The position numbers and the translations under genes are program-made. 64,000 nucleotides of DNA from Plantago ovata (lineage: Eukaryota; Streptophyta; Magnoliopsida; Lamiales; Plantaginaceae), in the NCBI GenBank assembly GCA_028274465.1, contig CM051456.1, positions 127,674,880 through 127,738,879 on the forward strand, given 5' to 3'. The notes beneath the pieces were generated by a model, which saw only the letters and a program-made list of their open reading frames with translations, was not told where the DNA came from and ran no database searches. This document shows positions 37,512 to 49,347 of the stretch, in pieces (positions within the stretch are counted from its first letter, which is position 1; the number at the start of each line of letters is the position of its first letter).

Positions 37512-38300
37512 TGCAGACGATGGATTACTGCAGGTGCTGATGAGCAAGAACCTGAAGCATTTATATCTTATGTAAGCAGAAAAACAATAACCCTTTTCCC
37601 CCAATCTATAAGTAAAATCAGACAACCACAACCAACTTCATGCCTTCACTAGCAACTTAAGAAGACTAAAATAGCCTAAACCCCCAGCAAGTATATGAGG
37701 TACATACATAACTGAATATCAGAGTTTCGAATCCTATACACCTCAAATGCTACACTATAATTTTACCCACAGCATATTAACATAACAACCGAGTTCAGGC
37801 TTTCCCTGGCAACTTAAGAAGACTAAAATAGCCTAAACCCCTAGCAAGTATATGAGTTCTATAAGTAACTGAATATCAGAGTTTCCAATCCTATATACCC
37901 TAAATGCTGCTCTATAATTTTACCCACAGCATATTGAAAAAAAAAAAGTTCAGACCTTCAGTAACAGCAAATTAAACTGAAACAGATGAAAATTGCGACA
38001 AACAACCATACAGTGCACAGCTACATAGATTGGATAGGAAACTAAAAACCATCAATCAAACATGAGCATAAGCATAAGAGCTACCTCAATCAAGGTGAGC
38101 AAATGCTTCTATTCGCACGCCGGTCGACTGTAAGTCAAAAGGCACCGAGTTTCGTTGCGATTCGAATCAAATTGAAATGGTGAATGGTGACAGTGGATTG
38201 TTTTACCTATAAGGGGATTTGAGATTGCGGCAGCTTGAGGGGATGATGGGATGCCTGTAGAGCCGTAGAGAGCTAGGGCTTAATTCTTTGATTTCTCTCT
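37512..38300 (-). promoter_or_regulatory. SPT6 5' leader with two probable introns
   Basis: Reading the minus strand, splice sites suggest a first leader exon ending near 38207 (ccttatag before gtaaaac), a 79-nt intron to 38128 (acceptor gacttacag), a 33-nt exon 38127-38095, a second intron 38094-37528 (donor gtagctc, acceptor cacctgcag), and then 16 leader bases before the ATG at 37511. Near-repeats (cttaagaagactaaaatagcc at about 37657 and 37811) inside the second intron show a local ~155-bp duplication. All of this is inferred from splice consensus only. Confidence 0.5.
37640..37935. repeat. Tandem duplication, two units of ~155 bp, in the SPT6 leader intron
   Basis: The stretch from about 37650 (gcaacttaagaagactaaaa, then cctaaaccc and agcaagtatatgag) is repeated from about 37807, through gaatatcagagtttc and ctataattttacccacagcata. 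Differences are few, so the duplication is fairly recent. It is not coding. Confidence 0.75.
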
Positions 38301-38649
38301 ACACTCTTCGGTGTCAGTTCTACTACTTTTTTTTATTTTGTATGCAAGCCAAAGATAAAAATCTCAAATTAAAACTTTAACGCCATTTTTCCTTGCGCTG
38401 CGATCGTCAAGCAAAAAGGAAAAGGGAGGCTGTGTGATACTCTTACCCTCCGGTATTTTTATACCTACCCCCGGTCAAGTCTAACGACTTCACTACTAAA
38501 TGAAAATTCGAATTATAAACAAAATTGAAAATCCGAGCTCAAGTATGTAATTTTGTAAAGAAACTTTTTCTTTTTTCAATTTATATACCGGTGATATAAC
38601 CAACTGCTATAAAAACTCCGTACAATATTAATACTATGCTAAAAGCACA

Positions 38650-39350
38650 AAGGAACTACACTGATACACTGTGAATCGTCCCTGTTTTGTACCCTATGTG
38701 ACTCGTAGGACCTGCGCAAGTAGGGGAAAAGGGAGTTAAATCCCTTTTTGATTGGCTTGCCTTGGACAAACCGGTGCTAGACTTTACTTGAGTTGTGGAA
38801 TCGCTATTTAGAGAGTAGTATATTAATAGGGGGAGTGAGAGATACCTCCAAGTGTGACCCCCATACCTCTATGGCTCTATTTATAGAAGTAGATGAGTGA
38901 GCGACCTTTATTCCGTGTCTTCCGGCTTTTCATCTGTTCTTATGTACTTCTTGTATGCAGGGTGCATACAAGACTTCCGTTAGACATGGTCTCCCTCCGC
39001 TGGACGAAGTCTTCTATAATACTCTACGCATAGACTACACGATGTGTTCCTACGCGAAATGCTCTTTCCTCGCGGGCTATGAACTGCTATACCTCTTGGC
39101 GGGTCTTCTTTCTGCGTGCAGGGCTATAATTTGGTCCCTTGCCTTTACAGATTTGCTCTTCTTACTTGCAGGGCGCGCTGCGATGCTTTACTTTAGCAAG
39201 TCTTCTTCCGACGGATAGGCTTGTTCAACCTAGGTCCCAGTCGGTCTTCTCTCATACCTCACGGTATGGTGGTGGCCCGCGGATAGTTTGGGAGGGATAT
39301 TCTATGTTATATCAACCGGTATATCCACTTTTGCGACTAATTCAACTGAG
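38650..39350. mobile_element. Possible LTR remnant (solo or truncated)
   Basis: This stretch differs from its AT-rich surroundings by higher GC content. It contains a TATA-like ctatttatagaag at about 38877 and no exon-like coding, as expected for an LTR promoter region. Repeated cttgcaggg/tgcaggg phrases occur (38955-39175). I could not find matching ends, a target duplication, a primer-binding site or retroelement coding. An alternative is a decayed pseudogene. Confidence 0.3.
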
Positions 39351-41839
39351 CACTGTCGGACCCCTTTTAATAGTAAATTTAACTAAAAGTACTCGTTTAA
39401 TTAAACAATTTAGTTTAGTAGGCCATTAAAGGGGTTCAAGATTAAGTAATTGGTGGAAAGTATCAGTTTTAGTTCTAAGAAATTAGTTGATGAGCAATTT
39501 TTTTTAATTCGGGATAGGTGATTGATGTAAGACTGAAGGTCTAGTATTAGTAAATGACATTATCAATATTTCTTAAACACGTTTGTGCACGTTACACTGT
39601 GATAGGAACTACTTAATATATTGTTCAGAGAGAGAGAGAGCGCAATATGCATGAATTTTACTGTTCGTTTTAACAACAAAAAAGAAATATTTTCAATAAA
39701 TGAGCATAAATGATGCTCAAAACAATTACAACGTTCAAATCCAACACGAGCAACAACAACAATCCAAAGGCATAAGGCCACCCGTCTAAACTAAAGTTGC
39801 TTGAACATCTACAAGGTCAAAACCGAAACCTTCAAACCCAACAGAAGAGAGCTTGCTTTCACCCACAAAGTATAAGTTCAACCAATAATCCACATGACAA
39901 TATCCCATAATCAAAACGATATCATGAATGTTACTAATTTGATTCAGAGGTGCATGTGCGGATCAATGGGGTACATTACTGGTTACAATAAAATAAAACA
40001 AGAGTATTGTTGTTTGTACGTATATGTTTGTCAAGTACTTTGAAATATGAGGGCAGTGTGTTCATATAATTTTATATATATGTAAATCTATTGTTGGTTA
40101 GGGGTGGGGGTTGTTTCACCGATGACATCCATGTTTCAAGCCAAATGTGAAATATATGGAAAATCAACGCCATGTATCAATTTATATCTATTCAACATTA
40201 CTTCGCCATCCATGTGCACATGATTGGTAGTTTGCCATTAGGCACCAACTCCCATGCGTGTTAGCATGTTCATAGCGATATGGATATGGTGAGGTTCATG
40301 GTTGATTGATTCGATTATATTCACACTCCATAGTCATCCATCATTCACATTGTGTCTTATATGTTTTAACAAGGCATGTCACTTAAGTGTAATGGTGTGG
40401 TCATGGCATCCATCACTCTCGTTTATAAGGGATAGGATTGAAAGTGCCTCGTGAGAGTAATTCTTTACATGTAACATGTGCTTTACGAGGTGTCGATTGG
40501 TAAATGTCACTTTTCATTTACAGTCAACAAGTGCAAAACACCTCCTCCCTGACCGGAACCAATTTACATGTAAAAACGTCAAGTTTGACCACCAAAAAAA
40601 AGGAAAAACCATCGATTGGTTCTTATTAGGAATGCAGAAAGTTGAGGGAGTAAATGCAAAAACTTTGTTTGTTACTTAAGTGAACAAGGTGTTTTGTTGG
40701 GGTGTTTTGTTGCAAACTGGTAAAAGGACGGAAATACCCTTATTTTGGCCAACAAGTCTGAGTGACCAGTCGGAAGATGAAGCATATCTGAATGATCTCG
40801 ATTACTATGAAAGTGACATCGATCCAGCTGAAGAAGAGCAAAAGTTTTATACAACTTGTAATAACAATCATAGAACTGGAAAAAAGAGAAAATTGAAAAA
40901 TAAAGAATATATAGTACTCGTATATATAACTTTTCAAAAAAAAAAAGTATTCGTATATATTCTTCGCTCAATCATCCTTTATCATTCCTTGCTAATTATG
41001 CTTTTCATGTTAAGTAAAGTAGAAGCATGGCTCGTGCCAGTACATTATTGGTTCAATAATGCACGTAAAGTTTTGTTTTTGGCCTAAACAAAACAAATAA
41101 ATAAATATATAAAGGAGTACTTACAAGTTTTACCGTATTTGCGCCTTCCTACATTTTGCTTGTGTTTTCTGCCACTTATTTATCCTCACCACTTATTTAT
41201 ACATTAGGGCGGATGGCAGTTGCAGTAATTGTTCCGAACTTTGGGGTTAATACGTCTTATCAGGTGGGATGTCCAAAACACATATGGGCTTGGACCAAAA
41301 CCGGGGGGGGGGGGGGGGGGGGAGGGTTTTCAAGTGTAAAAATCAGCATCTTTTTCACATTAGCACAATTCCCCAAGCTGTCGGGATTTTTCGCGTACAC
41401 ACGAAATAAGAACTAATCGGGAGGTTTTGTGGCGGTCAACGCCACTTTACATGTAAAAATGGTCAACCAATCAGGCCCCAGTATTTTTCAAACTACAATA
41501 AACTGTTTTATTATCCACAAATTTTAAAACTCAACCTATGTGAGCTAAGGTAGTGATTTATAATTCGTGTGTATCAAACACAATCAAATAGCATATCTCA
41601 CGAATCTTGACCCGGCCTGTATAAGATTTGCAAGAATATGTGTGTTTGAATTTTGACTAGCGAAATACACCGATTGGGGACTATTCGTATGTGTTTTGAA
41701 ATGCAGAACAAAGAGTTTGTACACTCAAGGTCAATTTACATTATGTACCAAGCCAATTTTAGCGTACAATTATAATAACTCAACATTATCATTATTATCA
41801 TTGTGATTATTTTAACCCCGTTTCATTACTTTTAGGGGT
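39351..41839. other. Intergenic, no gene supported
   Basis: AT-rich DNA with short open frames of no recognisable content. A poly-G run of about 20 lies at 41303-41322. Two pieces near 40490-40580 and 41430-41480 share words around tttacatgtaaaa and gtcaacca in partly inverted order, which hints at an old element about 1 kb long, but no clear ends or target duplication could be set. Confidence 0.4.
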
Positions 41840-43193
41840 AACATTCATGGGGCTTTCTATTCTCAGGTCGACTTCGTACCGACCTGAGCATAGGTCTTCA
41901 TTAGATCGCTGCCACATGGCACTTAGTTTAATCTGATCCATTCTTTTTAGTTCAAAGCTATTTTACATATAATTTTCAGTACGATCTATTAAAATTTATA
42001 TTTTTTAGTTAAAAAAAATCCACCTAAAATATAATTAAGTTGCCCATGGTGCCCTTTCTTTTCATATATATTCTTATATTGAAAAAATAGTTTTTTGAAA
42101 ATTAAAGTTTTATATAAGTACGTTCCTAAAATCATATATTAATCATTTAACCTTTTAATTAATCATCAATATGTGTGTTAATTCAAATTAATTAAATATA
42201 ACAATCATTATTTATCCAGAATATACGAAGAACCCTAATCTAATCATCAATTTTCCCCTCTCATCGATCTTCATCGCAGAAGATGACTGATCTGCAAGAC
42301 TGCATCTCTTGGTAAAATTTGTACTTACAAACTTCCTTCTTCACCGAATTGTGCATCGATGTGTGGTGAATAGAGCTATCTATTAGTATTGGTGGTGGTA
42401 ATTATTAAATACGTACGCAAGATCAGGATGATGAGATGCAAAAAGAATCAATGATGCTACTATTACTACTTTCCGTCTTCATCATCTATATATTAATTAT
42501 ACAAAGATTGGTATGCTATGATGATCATGCTTTTCGATACATTTAAATTGTGGAAGAATGGTTTATGAGATTGAAGAAGAGCATCTTGGTCGATCAATCA
42601 GAATTGAATTGGAGGAATTTGATTCGATCTGATTTTTATTTTAAGGAATTAAGTATAATAATTTTAATTTTGATTAAATTTGTGGAAGAATGGTTTATGA
42701 GATTGAAGAAGAACATCTTGGTCGATCAATCAAAATTGAATTGGAGGAATTTGATTCGATCTGATTTTTATTTTAAGGAATTAAGTATAATAATTTTAAT
42801 TTTGATTAAATTTGTGGAAGAATGGTTTATGAGATTGAAGAAGGACATCTTGGTCGATCAATCAGAATTGAATTGGAGGAATTTGATTCTGATTTTTATT
42901 TTAAGGAATTAAGTATAATAATTTTAATTTTGATTAAATGAATTTTAATTACAGATTTCCAATTTTTTAAAGTATTTTTATTTATTTTAAAGATTTAATA
43001 AACAAATATAAATTACTAAAATTAATGAATAAGTTATGGGGTATAAGTGTACATTCAAAATTAATAATTAAAATGAAATTATTTAGTATTAAAATAATAA
43101 CTTCGTACCAGTGCCACGTGGCAGCGATCTAATGGAGACCTGTGCTTAGGTCGGTACGAAGACGACCTGAGAATAGAAATCCCCAACATTCAT
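41840..43193. mobile_element. Mutator-like non-autonomous element with perfect 9-bp target duplication
   Basis: The element spans 41849-43184 (1336 bp). Its 75-bp terminal inverted repeats (41849-41923 and 43110-43184) match at 69 of 75 positions and begin ggggctttctattctcagg and ggggatttctattctcagg. The 9-bp sequence aacattcat flanks both sides exactly (41840-41848 and 43185-43193), the target size of Mutator-like elements. The interior is AT-rich and holds the 132-bp in-frame tandem repeat at 42550-42936. No MURA-type transposase is visible, so it would need an autonomous partner. The intact target duplication points to a fairly recent insertion. Confidence 0.9.
42550..42936 (+). repeat. 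132-bp tandem repeat, 3 copies, open in one frame
   Basis: Units start at 42550, 42682 and 42814 with gtggaagaatggtttatgag. The third lacks 9 bases (cgatctgat) and ends near 42936. As 132 and 9 are multiples of three, one frame stays open through 42912, giving a 44-residue repeat with EEWFMRLKK, then LVDQSELNWRNLI, then a hydrophobic KELSIIILILIKF. The first ATG in this frame is at 42565. I do not recognise the peptide, and an open frame in an AT-rich tandem repeat is weak evidence for a gene. Confidence 0.85.
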
Positions 43194-44340
43194 TTGCCAT
43201 AGTTTTATCCTTGTATCGAGTCACCCGGTGTTGGTTGTGGTTTTGGAATATTTATTGGCCAGTGATACTGCCAAAGCAAAACTCCTCCTGCCAGAGCAAA
43301 TTTGTCATATACTATTTTACCCTTACGTTAAATTGAGCAGTTTCCTTCGTCGGAATAAACTTAAACTAACAAACTAAAAATTATCCGTGAATGAAGGATC
43401 TTTCCCAGAGACCCAAACTTATCCCAAACACCTTATTCTTCAGTTTTCATAGATATATCCTTTAATGGAAGTCAAGCACATGATATGGTGTACTGTTGCC
43501 AAGCCAATTAACTTTTCACTCAACCAATGAACCAAACTGCAAGCTGTCAATAAACTCGCTTAGATGGGTGAACTAATTAATTAGCAAATTTATTACTGAT
43601 GTTGGGTGCTAGATGTTTCATGGATGATTGATACTTGCACCAATTCAAAGTTGGAGTAAATTGTTGGAAAGATGCATAAATTGAAATTGGGTTACAGAAG
43701 AGATAGATCATAGATAGAGATAGATCATAGATGCATCTAAGAATGAAATAGCATCAGTATATTCACAACTCACTACATTTTGTCCATCTTTATTGATTTA
43801 TTTGAAGTTTTGTGAAGAAGAGAAGAGAACAAATGGTATTAATGGTTAGATGTAAATTTAAAATCTCCATTGACGAGGAGATTTAAGAATAGGAAAGTTG
43901 AGATTGAGAAGAGGCCATTTGCTAATTTAATTATGGTGTGAAAGAGAATGTAGAAAACTCCCAAATTTAGCTGAAGGGTATAATAGGCAAAGTGTAATGT
44001 GCTCTTGCAGGAGGGAAACAGCTCTGGCTGTATCAACAGCCTATTTATTTTGTTATGCACACTCCATTGTAATTATTTCATATTATTATTATGAATAAAA
44101 TTTTTCCCTAAAAAAAATCATTGTGATTATTATTAATTAATTAATTAATTAGTATTACTACGTTATTATTTTTTGGTTGGTCCACACACACCTCGAAAAA
44201 CAAAAAATCAACCCACTGTGCCGCAATTTATCCATCCACCCTGAAAGTAAAAAATAAAAACAAAATACGGGGATTATCCTGCCAACAGAAATAAGCTCAC
44301 AACATAAATAGAAAAAAGAAAAAGAAAAAGAAAAAAGAAA
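43194..44340. other. Intergenic, no gene seen
   Basis: AT-rich DNA between the Mutator-like element and the leader of the CCHC gene. It includes a small tandem duplication of agatagatcatag near 43700-43730 and purine-rich runs near 44310-44345. No coding frame with recognisable content. Confidence 0.5.
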
Positions 44341-44345
44341 TACAG

Positions 44346-45382
44346 AAGGGTAGAGACAATTGAGCCCTAGCTGTGCCATCGTCATCCTCTCAGCTGCCGC
44401 AGTTCATCCAGGTAACAACCCACTGTCTTCCTGTAGACTGTTTGCACCATTCCCCAATTAATCTGATTCGAAACGCATTAGACTGTGTCGTTTCAGACTC
44501 TCAGCTGACGGTTAACAGAAGCAGCATATTAATTTTCGTTTCATTAGGCTTCGCCATTTTGTTTTTACCTTGATTTAGGGAGCTTTCCTGCTTATGCGTA
44601 TATCTGTTAGCTTTCTATCCAATCTGTGTAGTTGTGCATTGTGTGGCCGTTGCAAGTTTAAGTTAATTCAGTTCAATTGTGCTGTCACTGAAGGTCTGAA
44701 GTATGTTCTTATGGTAAGCATTCATTTGCTGTGGGTGAAATGTTAGTGTTCTAATCCGGAGCATTCGTGGTTTCTGTAATTCTAAACTCGTCAGTTACGG
44801 TCGAAACTCGGATATTATTCGGTTACGGATTGGCCTATTTGAACTTGTACATTGTTTGCTTATTTGAGCGTTTAGGTGCTCTTAGTTTCATTAATCTGTT
44901 ACTGAAGGCCTGGAATTGATTCACCTTGTAACATTTCGTGGTCTGCTGAATTCAGAACTATTATGACTTGCGATATAACTTTATTAACTTGCCTCTTTCT
45001 CCATGCTGAAAAATATGATTGATGAACACTCTGTGTGTTTCTTGATTATAACCCTTGTATATTTATTTTATCTATCTCGATTTGGTTTTTAGCCAACTCT
45101 GTGGAACTGCACTTTTTAGGGTTGGGCTGGGGATGGTGGTTGGCACTTTTCCTTGAACCAGAAACTCCAAAATAAAACTGAAGTGTTCAATAACATTACT
45201 GGCTATTGTTGGGAATGCATTTGTTGACTTGGCACAACTTTAATGTCTGCTTTTTTTTTTTTTTGTTAATATTTTCCTCTTTGTGTTTTTGATCGTTCCC
45301 CGTCTTTTGTTTTAACTCTCCATATATTTACTTGTATTTATTTATATATGGGTTATAGCAGGAGCTTCTTTATTAGTTTAAG
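44346..45382 (+). promoter_or_regulatory. 5' leader of the CCHC gene, with one intron
   Basis: A leader exon probably ends at 44411 (catccag before gtaacaa). The intron 44412-45361 ends at tatagcag, and the ATG follows 21 bases later at 45383. Introns in the 5' leader are common in plant housekeeping genes and often raise expression. The transcription start was not located. Confidence 0.55.
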
Positions 45383-48300
45383 ATGACAAGTAGAGACGAA
45401 GTGGATGGTGATGATGATTTCAGTGAAATCTACAAGGCATATACTGGTCCTTTGGGGTCCAATGCCCCTGCACCTACTACGGAAGACAAAACAACAACAA
45501 ACAAAAGATCGAATGCTGGTTCAGATGAAGAAGAGGAAACCCGAGACCCCAATGCTGTTCCAACAGATTTCACAAGTCGAGAAGCTAAGGTTTGGGAGGC
45601 TAAATCTAAAGCCACAGAGAGGAACTGGAAGAAGAGGAAAGAGGAAGAAATGATTTGTAAAATATGCGGTGAATCGGGGCACTTTACTCAGGTTTTTTTC
45701 TTTCTCTCTCTATCCTAATGTAGTTTATTATCTTGCCATTACTCTGATGTCAGTTGCACAAGGGCCCAAGGCATCTCAAACCAAACTGGTCTAACCTTAT
45801 ATTATCTTATATAAGCTACCAATCTTCGCATATAAATGCTATAGCCTCACAGACTTGCTTACTAGATGCAAACCTAATTAGTTGAACCGTTTGACTTGTT
45901 AGACAATAAACAGACATATTCTACTGACAACTGGAGTGGTTGACTGGTGCGATTGGCTATATTAACCTCGCCGAGTTATTGGCTCTGATCTTTCCTCTTG
46001 GTATCTGGAAACAATTTTAGAAAGCAATAGGGTTGGCAGTGACTGGCCAAACAAAGCTGTGGATCTAGGTACTTGGATTTAGGTTGTTTCGGGTTTCCGA
46101 GCTAGTTAGCCAAACAGAAGCTAAGACCAAACTAATGGATGCTTGATATTTAGTAAACTGTAACTTACTACTGGATGCTAGTTTAGGTGCAGAGAGTGGA
46201 ATGTATTAGCTTTAGTGTAAGAACTAAGAATTATATTCACCTCTTTGCCTTCATCAGATTGTCTTCCTTTATTCTATGTGCCACGCCTATACCTGCCAGT
46301 GCCACTTTCTTACTTGCTCAGACCCTAACCTCTCTCTCACCATTGCAACTCATTTAGCATCACTTCTCACTTTCCTCCTATTTTCCCTTTCAAATTTCTC
46401 TTATGTTTCCGAAGTTAACGATACTAGTGTCCCCAACATGATTGTATGTGAATTAAGTTGTTGGAGTCTAGGTTTTTCAATCCTATGTATAGTTGTAACC
46501 CCAAGTAACAAGCGGTACACTTGTAGTGATGTTTCCTGTATAATCAAATTAAACTTGGAGCTTTCTGTTGGATGTGTGCAATTAAAGCACCAACTTCACT
46601 CAAGAAGTGGAGAGGTGATTTATGTGTAATACTCCACCTAAAAAAAAGATAAAAGCATGTATTGAAGGATAAATTATTACTATGTGTTATAGAGAGATGA
46701 ACATATGTGTTGTTGACTTATCGTGCACATATTCTGATTTTTTGCCTACTGAAAGGATAAATTAGTGCTCGACAATTTGCAGGCACTCTGTTTCAATTTT
46801 CAAATTATGCTCGAGTAAATACATAGGGCACCGTCATCCCTTTGGTGAAATCCCACATACTTTCTACTACTCTGTGGAAAAGTGAAACATATGCAATAAA
46901 TTGAACCGTTCTGAAATATAAAGTTGTTTAAAAATGAAACAAGCGTGCTGATGTTCCTTTTTTCTTTTTGACTAAATTATAGAACCTCTAGTTTGTGGAT
47001 CTACAGCCTATCCTCATTCTGCAGTTCACATGAAATATTATCGAAAGTTGAGTTTGTTAAATTATTGTCCAATATGACGTCATATTTTTGTCTGACCTGA
47101 ATTTAAGCCACCTGACATGTGAAATCGAAAAGCAATCAATATGTTGTAATGTTGTCGCTGCCAGATGTTTCTTCTTTCTCAGAGACTTCTATTACATGCA
47201 TTTAAATATGTATGCTGACTTTATATGTTTGGTGGCAAATGTTTTGCTTTTAGGGTTGCCCATCTACTCTTGGAGCTAATCGCAAGTCGCAAGATTTCTT
47301 TGAAAGAGTACCCGCTAGAGAACCTCATGTAAAAGCTTTGTTCTCGGAGAAGGTGGTGAGCAACATTGAGAAAGATATTGGTTGTAAAATCAAGATTGAA
47401 GAGAAGTTTATAATTGTAAGTGGAAAAGATAGGCTGATACTGAAAAAAGGTGTTGAGGCTGTTCACAAAATTAAGGAAGAGGGTGAAAGTAAGGCTGTGC
47501 ATAAGCTCCCAGAAGAAAGCGATCACAAAGTGTCCCCTAGATCCCCAATTTCTCGGTCCAGGTCACCCCAGCGTAGAAGTCCTGGCACTTCTCGATTTGG
47601 CCGATCTGATTCTCAGAAGTCAAATCGTAGCCCCAATGTTAATACTGGACATATTCCACATAGATACGGCAGACAAGAGAGACTTGTTGAAGACTCTGTT
47701 CGTGAAGATCTACAAAGAATGTCTGGTGGCTCTCTTCAAGGTAGGGATAGCTTTGGATATAGTTTTGCTTTCTAAATGATCCTGACTGATACTTGGTATG
47801 GGCTTATATAAGTGTTATAGCAATGTTTTCTCTTAGGCTTGTCTGTAATTTTGCGGTAATAGTGCTCGTTGCTTATTAACTTTTTTGCAGCAAGAGGTAA
47901 GTTCTTAAGTTCAAGTGTTACAAATTTCAATGGTGGTTCTGTACTGAAAGGATGGTCTCCACAATTGAAATTATTTATGTAAAGCGTATCAAGTCTCTTT
48001 TGCCGTGGATCCGTACGCTAAAGAGAATTTAGGATAGTTTCATGATAAAGCTGCAACCATTGTTAGAGATCTTGAAGACGTGCTTAACATTAATCTTCCT
48101 TTGCTGAAGCTTATGGTAGTGATGGAGGTAGAGGTCGATCTAGCCTTTCAAAGTCTCCGATGCGTACCTCTTACTTGGGTAACCCCTATAATTCATATGA
48201 AGTTCGTAGTCAGAGTAGGGGTGACTATAGGCCGGATGGATGGAATGCTAACAGAGATGGACCAGACATGCATCCTGGCCGTAACTTAGACTATCCTCCA

Positions 48301-49347
48301 CTTCCTAAGTCATTGGAAGAATTAGAGTTGCAATATAGAAGGGAGGCAATGGAACTTGCAAGATTTCGAGACAAAGAAGAAGATGAAGAAAATTACAAGC
48401 ACCGTGAGGTTTGTTCATAAATAGTTGATGTGTTTTTGTGCTAGAATATCTTGTACTGATAATGTTAAAAGAAAAATATGTTTCCACTCAAAAACTTGTT
48501 TTAGTATGTGGGAAAAAAGCTGTTTTCTAATGTCTGGTTGGAAGAGAAGTGTCTATCCTGTCTAATCGATCACGTATGTTGCACGCAAATTTTATTTATT
48601 CTTTTCCATTAAACCAAATGCTCTTGCTTCTACTATATATCAATGTTTCATCTTCTTATGTGTTTCCATTGTTTGAAATTTAGAAACATACAGCACCTTT
48701 TGGGAACACTACAGAGTATTTTTGAAACACCTTGATAGCATGGATGAATAGAAATGTTACATGAAGAAATATCAAACAATTAGGAAAGCTCAGTTTTTTT
48801 TACGGAAGAGAATGTAATAGTTTCAAATTTTTCGGATGTAATGTGAGGAGATTTTATTTGTGTTATGTTCACTTGTTCAGTTTCTTTCAAATATGTTAGG
48901 TGTCTGCAAGCTAGCTATGTGGCTTATTCTTTTTCGCTAGTTGGGTCAATTTTTCATGACTGCTGATTAATCATAGCTTTGGATCTTTTCTAACTGAAGG
49001 TCGTGAATGAAATGAGGGAGGGTTATATGAAGAAAGTAGTTATGCTGAAGGATACTCATGAGAAAATGTGGGAGGATTTCCTTCAACATGAGGGTCACAG
49101 GAGGCAACCGGCACGCCATTACATTTCTACTTCTGCTCTTGGTGGATACAAACAACCCGGCTATCCAGAATTTGAGAACTCTTCTGCTAATATTCACAAT
49201 TCGGAATCCAATAATCCAGTAGAGTCGAGGAGCAGGTATCGAGATGCCATGGACAGTTATCCTTCTTCGAGACCTCATGATACATATGGAAACTACCAGC
49301 GCTACAGACGTGGTGATGACTTTGGGAAGCCCTATAACCGGTTCTGA
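45383..49347 (+). CDS. CCHC zinc-knuckle, RS-rich protein (5 exons, ~482 aa)
   Basis: Exons 45383-45691, 47254-47740, 47891-47896, 48110-48408 and 49000-49347 join in frame to 1449 nt. The N-terminus is acidic (first ~60 residues). A CX2CX4HX4C zinc knuckle, CKICGESGHFTQGC, starts near residue 92 and is split by intron 1 just before the last Cys. Next comes a stretch of about 50 residues (EKVVSNIEKDIGCKIKIEEK, then FIIVSGKDR) resembling a degenerate KH fold but without a clear GXXG loop. Then follow an SR-rich segment (SPRSPISRSRSPQRRSPG) and a charged C-terminal helical region (LEELELQYRREAMELARFRD). This layout suggests a nuclear RNA-binding or splicing-related protein. Plants have uncharacterised zinc-knuckle proteins of this build; I cannot give a proven function. 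Intron 1 has a weak donor (gttttt). Confidence 0.88.
47891..47896 (+). other. Probable 6-nt microexon of the CCHC gene
   Basis: The six bases caagag sit exactly between a strong acceptor (ttttttgcag) and a perfect donor (gtaagt). Exon 2 ends one base into a codon. Including caagag adds Ala-Arg and keeps the frame, and skipping it also keeps the frame. The protein junction would read ...SLQ-AR-AYGSDGG or ...SLQ-AYGSDGG. Inclusion is inferred from splice signals only. Confidence 0.55.

Noticed and set aside
40476-41087. Gene at 40.5-41.1 kb
   Set aside because: Short frames with no recognisable domain or splice pattern; an acidic stretch near 40770-40835 (SEDEAYLNDLDYYESDIDPA) is noted but stands alone.
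42550-42912. Protein-coding gene in the Mutator-like element
   Set aside because: The frame is explained by a 132-bp tandem repeat, has no recognisable family and no splice or leader context; kept as a repeat and a finding only.
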